Shown here: piece by piece, positions 54,210 through 64,000 of the stretch
Numbering within the stretch: the first letter of the stretch is position 1
How the letters are laid out: every line of letters starts with the position of its first letter
Source of the DNA: Termitomyces sp. T153
Taxonomy: Eukaryota > Basidiomycota > Agaricomycetes > Agaricales > Lyophyllaceae
Direction of reading: 5' to 3'
NCBI GenBank assembly: GCA_018296165.2
Contig: JACKQL020000086.1
Location: 124,001-188,000, forward strand
DNA length: 64,000 nt
Translations under genes and position numbers: made by a program
Notes under the pieces: generated by a model
The model's database searches: none
What the model saw: the letters and a program-made list of their open reading frames with translations, nothing else
What the model was told of the DNA's origin: nothing

Positions 54210-54785
54210 ATGAAATTGTTGTCCACAATCGTCGTTACCGCCTGGCTCGGCAGTGCCACTCTTGTCTCCGCTGCACCAAGAATTTCACGCACGCGCGTCG
54301 CTACCAATCTTGGTAAGGGCCTGGCCCATGCTGCCGAATTTGCCAATACTGTTCAATTTGATCGGCGGGACCTGGAAGAACGGAATCTAGCTCACAAGCT
54401 TGGGAACGCGGGAAAGACTGCAGTTCATGCAGCAGGAGGGGGAAGCGCCGTAGCTCAGCACTTAGGGGTGCTGGTAAACGCTTACGAAAATTACGAGCAG
54501 CAGAATCCGGTCTCTCGGCGTGAGCTCAATGAGCAAGAAGAGCTTGGCCTGTTGTTTCGTGACCTCGAAGAGCATCTCGTCGAGCGTGGATGGGATGAGG
54601 AGCTTGATGTGCTCCGTCGTGACTTTGGGGACCTGCTTGCCGAACGTGACTTGGAGGAGGAGATTGATGTCCGTGACCTGGAGAAAGGACTTGATGCTCG
54701 CAATTTCGATGAGTCTGTACTTGATGCTCGAGATTTTGCAGACGAACTCGACGCTCGGGACTTTGAAATAGACGAACTCGACTGA
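54210..54785 (+). CDS. Small secreted protein with RR sites and an acidic RDLE/LDARDF repeat tail
   Basis: The single open frame of 191 codons begins with a clear signal peptide, MKLLSTIVVTAWLGSATLVS followed by AAPR. An alanine/glycine-rich helical middle follows (LGKGLAHAAEFANTVQFD, AGGGSAVAQHLGVLVNAYEN). The C-terminal half is strongly acidic with repeats of R-D-L-E-E and L-D-A-R-D/N-F. Dibasic RR occurs three times (DRRDLEE, SRRELNE, LRRDFGD), the usual site of Kex2 processing in the Golgi. The layout fits fungal kexin-processed secreted repeat proteins or a small secreted effector-like protein. No cysteines are visible, so it is not a hydrophobin. Expression and role are unknown. Confidence 0.75.
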   Translation: MKLLSTIVVTAWLGSATLVSAAPRISRTRVATNLGKGLAHAAEFANTVQFDRRDLEERNLAHKLGNAGKTAVHAAGGGSAVAQHLGVLVNAYENYEQQNPVSRRELNEQEELGLLFRDLEEHLVERGWDEELDVLRRDFGDLLAERDLEEEIDVRDLEKGLDARNFDESVLDARDFADELDARDFEIDELD

Positions 54786-54954
54786 TCGGTTGGTTTCATT
54801 CACAATTTTGCTACTCATGTATTGACCATCCTTCCCAAGTTCTTCTCATACTGAATGTTCTCGAATTCTTCTCTTCGACTAGTTGGCTTATGACTAGACT
54901 TGAATGTACGGAGGAGGCTCATACAATGTATCTGATGTATTTGTCACACGTGGA

Positions 54955-55555
54955 TCAATAAACGTCACGGAGGGAATCGCGTGTTAGAAGTAAACGAGAG
55001 CAGCATTTACACATACCTTCAGACAACATCACATTCATAACTTCCTCCACTATAGCCCTCTCATCGGTTAGCAAGTCCTGATCCCAACGGTCCTCTGGCG
55101 CAATGTCAAAAACGTAATCCACAGACCATGGCAATGCCAGAGGTGTAATTTGGTTGCCCTCATCCTTCTTGAGCCGCATACTTGCATACCATGCGCCAGA
55201 ACGCGACGAGACCGATGAAATTCGCCGAGGCAGTGTGAATGTATTAACGAAGCCGGGTCCGTATTTGTGTATCAGCCTGAGCTCAAGTCTCAATGTTGCA
55301 CGAGCTCGCGAAATGCTTTGAGCTCGACGAACATACCAGGGATTACTGCATTGAGGATGGCAGCATGAATTGACTCCCTAATCCTTGCAGGTAATCTGAT
55401 GGTAATAAGTGCGAGCAAGAAGGTATGAATCTCCTACCTGAGGTATTACGGCCGAAGAACTCGGTCAACAACTTGTTTCGGGCGCTATTCCGAGCACTTT
55501 TGTTTGGTGTATCTGAAAAAACATCGAGGAATATTTGAACCATGAATTTGGGCAA
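54955..55555 (-). CDS. Unknown multi-exon gene, possibly partial
   Basis: The first visible exon reads LPKFMVQIFLDVFSDTPNKS, then RNKLLTEFFGRNTS, and ends at a gtagga donor (about 55440). A short exon gives RESIHAAILNAVIP (donor gtatgt). A third exon from about 55267 gives LIHKYGPGFVNTFTLPRRIS, GAWYASMRLKKDEGNQITPL, PWSVDYVFDIAPEDRWDQD and LTDERAIVEEVMNVMLSEG, ending at a gtatgt that could be a donor or be read through to a stop at 54955. The residue pattern looks protein-coding but I recognise no family. The start codon and 3' end are uncertain, so boundaries are provisional. Confidence 0.5.
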
Positions 55556-56041
55556 CGTGTAGAGTGAGATAGACCAGAGACACTAGATAAACGTCCAAAG
55601 TGGGGACTGGCAATTATACTATGTTTACAGTCTCACAGGTTCCGAGCACCGGCTTTAGTGCTAAAAAGGAATCGAAGCTCAACGATCGACGGTATGTATC
55701 ATAGAACGTAGATTGAGAGGGAACTTAACTGGGCCCTGGCGATCGTTTTTTTAGCCCATGAGCGGTATGTTATGATCGAGGACCTCTAAGAGGTGTGAGA
55801 AGCATGTAGTCCGAGTGATACTGACAACTGATTGCGGCAGGGGCGAACGTTAATGCCAACGCGTACAAGTTGTTTCGTGATTCATAAATATGGCCGCAGA
55901 CGCGTTCTGAGTCATTGGTCAACAATTTGAATCGATGCAGTGTGTACTCTCCTCTCCGTTGTCCAACCTCTCTCGCCGGCCAGATTCTCATGTTCCTTAC
56001 CCGGCTGCCCTGCAGCTGTCAGTTTTCTTCAGGATTGAGTC
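55556..56041. other. Intergenic DNA, possible upstream exon of the next gene
   Basis: An ATG at about 55936 opens a short frame (MQCVLSSPLSNLSRRPDS) that might be a first exon of the gene at 56042. No junction keeps the frame convincingly. Otherwise nothing. Confidence 0.3.
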
Positions 56042-59000
56042 TTGAAAGGCCATAAAGGCTTTCATCTTACAAAAGAAGAATGTGCGCAGGGCTTATCATA
56101 CAAGACCCTCACCACCGGACTCGAACAGCGTTCAGACGGCCGCTTCTACTGGAACCTTCCGCCCGCCCCTCCCGCAGACCCCGAAAACGACAAGGAGAAG
56201 CAAACGAAAAAGGTGACGGGTAAGAGGAAGCGTGGGGCGGATGGGGACAATGAAAAGGAAAAGGAAAAAGACAAGGGGAAGGGGAAGGGGAAGGAGGGGG
56301 GAAAGGGAGAGGCGAAGAAGGAGAAGGAGAAGGAGGTAGTGAAGGAGAAGGAGAAGGAGGTAGTGAAGAAGGAGAAGGAGAAGAAGGATGTAGTAAAGGA
56401 AAAGGAGAAGGAGAAGGAGAAGGAGAAGGAGAAGGAAAAGGGGAAAGGCAAGGAGATGAAGGATGTAGTGAAGAAAAAGGAGAAAGAGAAAGAGGTGAAG
56501 AAGGAGAAGGGGAAGGAAAAAGAGAAAGAGGTGGCGAAGGAGAAGAGGATGGGGAAGGGGAAGGGGAAGGACAAAGAGAAGGACAAAGAGGTAGTGAAGG
56601 AGAAGGAGGTAGTGAATGCGGAATCGAAGGTGCAGAACTTGAACTCGGTGATCTTGGTCAGAGAGGCAAACACCAGCCCGAGTCCCACAGAACAGAAAAC
56701 GACGGCGGCGAAACAAAAGTTCCCGAGTAGTCCGCTCCCCGGGATCATCGGGAGGACCATGTCCAGCAGTAAGAAGGAGGACGAGTCAATCAATCCGCCT
56801 GGATCGAGCTTCTCCAGCGCCATGGGCGAAAAGAGGAAAACGGGGGCGGCGGAATCGAGGATGGAGAAGGTCTTCAACGTGGGGAACTTTTCAAGGAGTG
56901 AAGATGAGGACGACGACGAGTCGAAGAATCAAGAAAAGGCCTTACCTGCTTCGAGCCCGAGTACAGCATCGAGCGAAAAGAAAACGACGGATGCGGAACT
57001 GGATTTACCGAGGAAGCCGCTGGCGTTGAAGGTTATCATCAGGCCGAAAGTACCTGCTACCACTGATGCGGAGGTGAAAGATGATAATGCAGTGTCAGAG
57101 TCGGAGTCGGCGCCGCCTGCGAAGAGAGCGAGAGTAGAGGGGGGTGAGGATGCGGATGCGGGTCAGCAGAATGTGAAGGAGAATGATACGCGGGCTTCTC
57201 TTCCTCCGCCTCCTTCTTCGTCTCTCGTTGAGGATCAGAACGATGAAGAAATGGGGAAGGAAAAAGGACGAGATGAAGGAAGAGAAAACGAAGAAGAAAA
57301 AGGGACTATCCAGGAAGAGGTCCGCACTGATGACGTTATCAGGCGGTTCGTGGAAAGGTGGAGTGGAGACGAAAACAAAGTATTTGGAGGATGCGAGATT
57401 GAGGACATCGAGGCGATGCATGCGAGGAGGAAGATGTTGGTAGGAGGTGTAGGCGCAGATCCGAGTGCGGGTGGGGGAGATAATCAGGGGAAGCAGGAGA
57501 AGGAGGATGCGATTGATAATGATGATGATAGGATTTTGCTGACCGAGGGGTTAGGGTATCCTGAACCCCAGCCTGAATCGATGGATATCGATTCCCCTGC
57601 CCCGCAGCCTCACCGTGATGCGGGTGACAAGCAGAATGAACAGGAGAAGGAAAAAAGCGCTGATGAGAGTGATATTGCACCGTCTGCGCCTGCGCCACCC
57701 AGTTCGACCGCTGTTCCAACGACGACGACGTCCGCGAGTACCCCTCGCGTCATCAAAGCGTCATTCTCAACTCCGGCGCAGCTCGCGAGTACCGCAGCTC
57801 TTCCTACCCCTACGACGTCAGCACCGACATCCACGCTTCCCTCGAGCGCCCCTGCTCAGCCTTCTAATCTGAGCAGTAATCCGTATTCAAAGTTGATTAC
57901 AAAATCAGGTGTGAGAGGGAGTTTGAGTGGGTTCTTTTTTGGCGCTAGCGGTGCGAGCGCGAGTGGGAGCAGGAGCGGGAGTAGGAGTGTAGCCAAGGGC
58001 AGTGATCCTACTCTATCTGCAGCCGCCGCTCTTGTAGAAGGTACGAGCAAGGATGGCGTAAGAGAAGGAGGGACGGGCTTGGAAAAGAGGCAGAGTACTT
58101 GGGATGCGCGGGTTAGCAAGGCGCTGGAGAGGGCGAAAGCTTCAAAGGTACAGGCGGCGAATGGAGGGGTAGCGATGTCGCCGAGGGCCGCGTGGTATGT
58201 TCCGCAGGTACCGCAGTGGGATGCAAAGGAGCGGGAACGTGAGTTTTTTTTTCTCTTCTCTTCTTATTTTTGTGCTTCGTTTTTGGCTTCATGATGGTAG
58301 GATATGCGACGGATCTTTTTTCTTTATTAATGCAGTGTTGATGTTTTGATTTCCATTCGACATCGATTTTTTTTTTCGATGTGCGCATGACTAATCTTTT
58401 CAATAGGTGTTTTTCAACGTGCTCCTGCAGTAAGAGCAACTGGTGTGACTGATAGTCCTGTCATTCTTGCTGCCACTCGTTTTCCTTCTAGCTCTGGACC
58501 TTCCGCTTCTGGCTCTAGCTCTGGTTCAGGATCTGACTCTACTGCACTTACAACTCCTCTGACTCAGCCTCAGCAGTCATCTTTGGTTCCTGCGATTGTA
58601 ACTGGGTCTGTGCCTTCACAAGTGTCTTTGCCACAGCCGCCCGTTTCTGCTCCCCCTGCTGATATAACTACTGCCGCTGCTAGTACTCCAACTGCCACGG
58701 AGATAGTGCCTGAGATTCGTATAGTTGAAGTACCTCCTCCCGAAACGAGCTCTGAATCAAGCACTGGTGCCATGGATGTGACAACTACTGAGACCATGGA
58801 TGTCGATCCGCCTTCCCCATGCGTTGAACCCTCCATATCACCGTCGATCACTGAGGCAGATGCTCCAATGGATTCACGTGCACCGTTTTCGACTTTGCAG
58901 ATGCTCGACTCTCAGCCTTGCCCACAGTCTCCGCCGCAATCTACCTCTCCTGCTTCGACTTCATCTCACAACCTCATGGAAACAGAGGCACCTCGCCCCC

Positions 59001-60376
59001 GTCCTCGTTCTAGCCCTCGTGAACTCCCGCCTCTTCCTGGTCCACTGCCACCGGGACGGACTGCAACCTGTGAGGAATATCAGCTCACTGCAGCTGCGTG
59101 GTCTGGCTCTGGCTCGTCTGACCCCGAAAACGATGGAGATACTCACGAACCTGAGGGGATGAGAGGATATCATACTAGTGAGCATGGGCACGAGCACGAG
59201 CATGAGAGAGATCTGCAGTATAATCGTACGGACCGTCGGTATGAAAGGGGTGGGTACTATGATGTGTATCAGCGTCATAGTGCCACGCCTGGCTCCTCGC
59301 CCTTCAGACGATATCATCCGTACGCGTATCCACTACCCCCCGGCCGACCGAGGTATCATTCTTCATTCGCTCCACCGTATCATCCTCAAAGTCCATACAA
59401 CGACTATCTGCCTTATTCACCTTCTGCGTCGGCGCCTTACCGTCCTTCGCGAAGGGGTAGTATGATTGGGGGCTCATTGAGCGGGGCGCATAGTCCTGTA
59501 CATCCTGATATCGACCCAGAGGGGACCGAGGTGGATGGGAGCCCAGTTGCCACGAGGATTGTGTCGATTGTGCAAGATACAATGGCGAGACTTGCAGATG
59601 TGCTCAGTACGAGTGGCTCTATGAGGGAGGCTGGAAGTAAGAGAATGAGGGAGAGGTCTTCTGGGGCGTCAGTATCGGGGTCTGTGTCTGCTGACGCGGG
59701 TACATCGCGATCTGGTGGTGCACATGGAGAACTGGGTGGGGATGATAAATTGGTCAAGTTGGAGGATGTTCTTGGACAAATTCGAGTGTTGAAGGAGGAT
59801 CATCAACGCGAGGTGAACGAGATGCGTAATGAGATCGAAGGGTTGAGGAGGCAGGTTCAGAACCTTCAGGGACATTGTACGAGGCATCGAAAGTCCAATG
59901 AGGAGATGGATACTATCAACGTGGGCAGCAAAGCGGTACTGACAAATGGCGTAGTTGCCGAGTCTTCTTCGTCGTACCCCATCGATCTTACAAGTGATGC
60001 TCAGGGTGAGAGTTCGCAAGTAAATCGGTCTGGTTCATTGGTCAGTCGGATTCCAATTCCAGTCAAGCACCCTTTGACTGATCTGATTGGCATTAATCAG
60101 GGCAACTTTCACCTTGCAAACATGCTGGCGATGATCAGAGTTCGCGATTCCAATTCTCCGTCGTCGACTGTCAGGCAAGAGGACGGCGTCGATATTAGTG
60201 AGACAGGCAAAGGAAAGGAGACGGAGACGGCGGTGTGCCCGCCGCGGATGGGCTTGACTGCTCCAAGTGGTGGAATCCCGATGTCGCCCAGTCATAGTGG
60301 ATTGCCGCTCCCCATCAAGTCTCAACGGAAGAGACGTATGTTCGCACCCATTGACATGACTGAGGATGATCAATAA
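56042..60376 (+). CDS. Very large disordered protein with a Lys/Glu-rich tract and a C-terminal coiled coil
   Basis: Two exons joined by a 168-bp T-rich intron (58239-58406, donor gtgagt) keep one frame of about 1388 codons: exon 1 ends QWDAKERE and exon 2 continues [18 protein letters not shown]. The first codon of the open frame is not ATG, so a 5' exon is missing from my model. The N-terminus ([31 protein letters not shown]) looks folded. Residues about 55-195 are an extreme KEKEKEK tract, then acidic and Ser/Thr/Pro/Ala-rich sequence. Exon 2 is rich in Ser/Pro/Tyr/His and has a predicted coiled coil ([40 protein letters not shown]) before a tail with [17 protein letters not shown] nuclear role is plausible from the basic clusters. 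No family is recognised. Confidence 0.68.
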
Positions 60377-60540
60377 CTTTTTTACGCTCGGATGGCTCGT
60401 TTTTACTTACTTCTTCTTGGTGGTTTATGTCCTGCATCTTCTTGTCGCTTAATGTAGATTTAATATCCTTCACCTATACGTTATTTCTCGGTTGTATCAA
60501 AATCAGACAAGCCATCAGTACTCACAATCAATAATATCAT
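60377..60540. other. Short intergenic region
   Basis: 3' flank of the large disordered-protein gene, nothing else seen. Confidence 0.5.
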
Positions 60541-61890
60541 GGTTTGCCAACGTTCAACGACTCCGACCTTCAAAGTTGGAAAGACAGACTCGGATGTCCC
60601 GCCGCTAATATGCTAGTCTCGCTTGCGACGGGCTCAGGAGGAACGCGTCGTCCTTTCGTTGTCAACCATTCACTATCCAATCGTTGTTTCTCCTTCATCG
60701 TCTCAGAGTTATATATACGAGCATCCTCGATTATGATGGATCCAGCATCGGCCATTGGTTGGCGGGTTGTGGCTTTCGGCAAGTTGCGTAGCAACCGTCA
60801 GAGTTCGATCGACCTACATAGAACTCTTCTCGTCTTCAAACAGAGATCGTATTTCGAACCGAAGGACTACAACAATGTGCACGAACGTAGAGGAAAAGTA
60901 AGTCTACTAAATGGACCCAGAAATACTAAAGTTTGAGTTTCATGTTATGTGCATGTTGAATTGGCAGATACCAAACACGCTCCTAAACGACCCGATGCAC
61001 TCCTGGAGTCAGCAGACTCTTCAGAACATGTCATTACCCGCGTTCCTCCCGATCGTTCAGCTCTTTATCTAGTCCAGTTACCCAAACTCGCTGTCCGTAA
61101 CCGGCAGCTTCGCTTGGATGTTCCATGTGTGTTCGTACTGGAGATTCACAGCTTTGAGCACGCCTGAACTCTGGAGCACGCTATTCACCGACTTCTCCTT
61201 GGAACCTTGATGTCCATGGGCTTTTCAATCTCGAATGCATGCGTTATAAACCAGAGGACTACCGGACATCTCCCAGAGTCGACTCTTGACCATCATACTC
61301 CAGGAAGTTAAGTGGTTGGAGGCGCGAAGCCAACTATCGTCATCTTTCATCTTCTGTTGGAACCTCGTGCCTCAAGAAGCTTCATTTGTCGCCTCGGACA
61401 TCGTACTGGGAGAGGAGTAATTTGTCCAGAATATTGACACTGCCCGCAGATTCATTCCCTGTGCTAGGAAAGCTCATTTTGCTATACAATGATTGTGCTC
61501 CGTGCCCGCGTTCAGTAATGCGCCCTCACTCCGTTCGTCACTTTCATAACACACCTATTTGGTGTTCTCGTTCTAAATCTTCATGCATAGCAATGGGGCC
61601 AGTTCACACGCTTCGAATGTAATGCCGCCTTAGGCTCTCGCCCATGGTTCGGAATCTTTTGCAAGTTAACCAATATTCAATGGTGCTCCTTCCGTGTCAA
61701 GACAATGGAAGGCGACGTTCCATCGGCGTCGCCCGCGCGGAACTTACCCACCTCGCGTTTCTCAAGATACAGCCTCGAGTTGGGTTGGACGACATGACTG
61801 ATATCATGCCCGTTTCAATTTCAATCCTAAGTCAACACAGATTTTCGAGACTGCACCCGATGTCAGTATACATTATTTCTTGTCCATGCC
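60541..61890 (+). pseudogene. F-box gene relic, tandem partner of the intact gene at 62374
   Basis: It shares with the downstream copy, in order: the promoter-side segment WRVVAFGKLRSNRQ, atgtgcacgaacgta for the start, VELADTKHAPKRPDALLESA, DSSEHVITRVP, then NRQLRLDVPCVFVLEIHSFE, leading into ISRILTL- and ALGSRPWFGIF-like stretches. The F-box itself is damaged (VPPDRSALYLVQ where the intact gene reads VPSEILVQIFFYS). At least five stops and several frame changes follow. The end at about 61836-61890 (gagactgcacccgatgtcag) matches 63958 onward near the window end, so the duplicated unit is about 2.1 kb. Confidence 0.85.
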
Positions 61891-62373
61891 CCATACACAT
61901 TCAGCGACGCCGCATTCGCCTTCAGAGCTTAGGTAGCGCTTTTGTGGTCCTTTTGCTCGGAGTATGGATAGAGAATGGTAGGAGGTCAAAGAATAGAAGA
62001 TGTACAATCTGTGTCAGACGTACTTTGTACACTCGGGAGGCAACTCAGTCGTACCCATGGGAAAAGATGTGAAAGATGTTCCGAAACAACAGATGATTGT
62101 TCACGATCATGCTAGTGACGGATTTGGCATGCGTATGGGCCACGGTTAACAGTCAAATTGCCGTCGTTGTTTCTCCGTCATCGTCTCAAATTCCCTGAAC
62201 GGGTCTTTTTATTATGGATGGATCCACCGTCGGCCAGTGCCCCTCGAGAATTGATATGGTATTCTGCCGAGTAGTGGCTTTCGGTAAATTCCGTAGAACG
62301 GTCGGTCAAGCTGAAACTTCTTTCCAAACCGCGATCCTCAAAAAAAAAAAAGTCGATCAAAACGACCATGACA
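61891..62373. promoter_or_regulatory. Region upstream of the intact F-box gene, shared with the relic
   Basis: It contains the duplicated promoter-side block (about 62160-62330, VFCRVVAFGKFRRTVGQ in a non-coding frame) and an A-run at 62340-62351. No other gene was seen. Confidence 0.45.
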
Positions 62374-63890
62374 ATGTGCACGAACGTGCAGAAGAACACG
62401 TTCGACATGCGTCGTAAGTCTTCTAAACCGATCCCACAATAGTAACGTTTGAGTTCCATGTTGTGTATTCTGTTGAATTAGCAGAACCACCCGACGCATT
62501 CCTGGAGCTACCGGACTCTTCAGAGCATGTTGTTACTCGCGTTCCCTCCGAGATCCTTGTTCAAATCTTTTTCTATTCAACCTACCAAAAGCCGTTGTCC
62601 AGGACCGGCAGCTCTCCGCTTGGATTGTCCCATGTGTGTTCGTATTGGAGAATCACAGCTCTGAGCACGCCTGAACTCTGGAGCACACTTATCATCGACT
62701 TCTCATTGGAACACTTGGATTCCATCGGTTATAAATTCACTTCCGAATCCCTGCGTTATAAACGAGAGGACGACTGTACATTCCCCGAGATATGGTTCAA
62801 TAGGGCCGAGAGTCGACCCTTGACCTTCATACTCAAAGAAGCCGACTGCTGGAAGCGCGAACCCAGATATATTGATGTTCTATCCGCCGTTGGAATGTCG
62901 TCAATATCTTCGCGTCTCACAGAGCTTCACTTATCGCCGTATCCGTCGCCAAAGAATGATTTGTCCAAGATATTGACGCTGCCCGGGGATTCATTCCCTG
63001 TGTTGGAGAAGCTAACTTTGCGATGCTGTAAGGACGTACTGGTGACCGCGTTCAGTAATTCGCCCTTACTCCGTTCCGTCACATTCATGACATTTAGAGA
63101 CTATGTACTCATTCAAAATCTTCATGCATGGCAATGGGGCCAGCTCACGCGGTTTGAATGTAATACCACCGTAGGCTCTGATGTATGGCGCAGAATCCTT
63201 CGCCAGATGGTCAATATTCAATGGTGCTCCATCCGCGTCCGGCCGGTGAATGAAGACATTCCATCGGCTACGCCCGCGACTGTACTGACCCACCTTGCGT
63301 TTCTCAAGATACGATTTTTGATCGTTGATTCCATGAGGGAGTTGTCGATTTTTCACAGCATCAGAATCCCGGCTCTGAAATCATATGTACAAGATAGCGG
63401 AAACCTCTATCCTCGTACATCTGTACATTTGACTTCTCTGGTGTTGACTAAACACTACACAGGAAACATTGGGAGCCTGAGAAATTTTCTATCGCGCTGC
63501 GAATCACTAGAGCGGCTGGCAATACAAACTGAGAGGCTCCTTGGTTCAACATTTCACGAATGGGAGGCGTGGACCTGGCTTCATGAACATCTACCTCCTC
63601 TACCTCATCTCAATACAGTTGTTTTCGGGCTAATCGTCTACCCCGACATGAAAGATATGACGCGACCAGCTGACGCATTCTGTCGTATAGCCATGTCATT
63701 TCGTAGTACATCGGTCAAGAATTTCTGGCTATTTGTGTGTGGTAAGGAGGATGGGGGCCGGGAGTTGTGCCGACTGGTCGACAATCTTCAAGCAGATCCA
63801 GACTTGTGTTCTTCTGATCTGGTGATCAAGGCGCGCTTCATACCGAATCAATTTTTTGACTTGAGTGATGAGTTGGGCTGGATGACATGA
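62374..63890 (+). CDS. F-box protein with a long LRR-like body
   Basis: Exon 1 is 62374-62413 (MCTNVQKNTFDMR). A 68-bp intron (gtaagt...ttag) joins it in phase to PEPPDAFLELPDSSEHVV, then the F-box TRVPSEILVQIFFYSTYQKP, LGLSHVCSYWRITALSTPEL, WSTLII. The body carries LRR-like blocks (RPLTFILKEADCWKREPRYI, LTELHLSPYPSPKNDLSKIL, LRSVTFMTF, THLAFLKIRFLIVDSMRE, LTSLVLTKHYTGNI) and ends DELGWMT at 63890. Length about 480 residues, intact, typical of the large mushroom F-box families that supply substrate adaptors to SCF ubiquitin ligases. I chose this start because it splices in frame and because the relic keeps the same atgtgcacgaacgt. Confidence 0.88.
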
Positions 63891-64000
63891 CTTGCGTGAG
63901 TATTATGTCCTTTTCAACTTAATATAGTTTCAATTCTGAGTGGGGGGATATGTTTTCCAGACTGCGCCCGATATAAGCACACATTACTCGTTTTTCATGC
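63891..64000. other. 3' flank of the intact F-box gene; start of a segment also present after the relic
   Basis: The last about 50 bp (ccagactgcgcccgatataa) match 61841 onward, the segment that follows the relic. This flank belongs to the duplicated unit and a further copy may lie beyond the window. Confidence 0.7.

Noticed and set aside
56132..56877. Minus-strand frames of about 190-240 codons, Leu- or Ser/Phe-rich
   Set aside because: They are mirror images of the KE-rich tract on the plus strand (complement of gaaraag repeats).

Overview
This is eukaryotic nuclear DNA, almost certainly from an Agaricomycete (mushroom-forming basidiomycete). The genes have many introns of about 45-60 bp with GT(A/G)NGT donors. 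There is a Misato/DML1 gene, a BTB gene, several F-box/LRR-type paralogs, MYND-finger ankyrin genes, a 4HB-kinase of MLKL type, and nuclear tRNA-Leu genes with introns. No prokaryotic signals (operons, Shine-Dalgarno sites) are present.

Layout. 1-9.8 kb is a transposon graveyard. A decayed Ty3/Gypsy polyprotein lies on the minus strand (integrase at the left edge, Gag near 4-5 kb), followed by a plus-strand Gypsy RNase H/integrase fragment (5.79-6.78 kb), an LTR-like stretch, and an AT-rich satellite built on TAATGCAT. The block is CpG-starved: I find no CG dinucleotide between 6633 and 9855. 9.8-20 kb is a large imperfect inverted repeat (arms 9821-12303 and 17446-19960) carrying an LRR-type gene. 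The right copy is open and the left is broken. The spacer holds a truncated copy of a MYND gene 3' end, a disordered multi-exon gene with LPG/LPEER repeats, and two tRNA-Leu genes. 20-25.5 kb has a membrane-anchored LRR-like gene and two MYND/ankyrin paralogs, both with inactivating lesions.

26-38.4 kb is ordinary gene-rich sequence: a disordered protein, a THEM6-like hotdog protein, a BTB protein, an F-box/LRR gene with a decayed tandem copy, a paralog of the 13-15 kb gene, and DML1. 38.4-46.4 kb is nearly gene-free. 46.4-48.3 kb is an array of four tRNA-Leu(AAG) genes plus a tRNA relic. 49-53.5 kb holds an 11-exon gene of 1278 codons with a four-helix-bundle MLKL-like N-terminus, a TKL-type kinase domain and an unrecognised C-terminal domain. 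This is the most interesting gene here. 54-60.4 kb has a small secreted RR-site/acidic-repeat protein, a partial unknown gene and a very large KE-rich disordered protein. 60.5-64 kb is a tandem F-box pair: a wreck followed by an intact copy.

The main theme is local duplication and decay of fast-evolving families (F-box/LRR, MYND-ankyrin, tRNA-Leu, LPEER proteins) beside a heterochromatin-like repeat block. Conserved housekeeping genes (DML1, the thioesterase-like gene) sit between these regions. All exon structures are read by eye from splice consensus and reading frame. All homology statements come from pattern recognition, not database searches.
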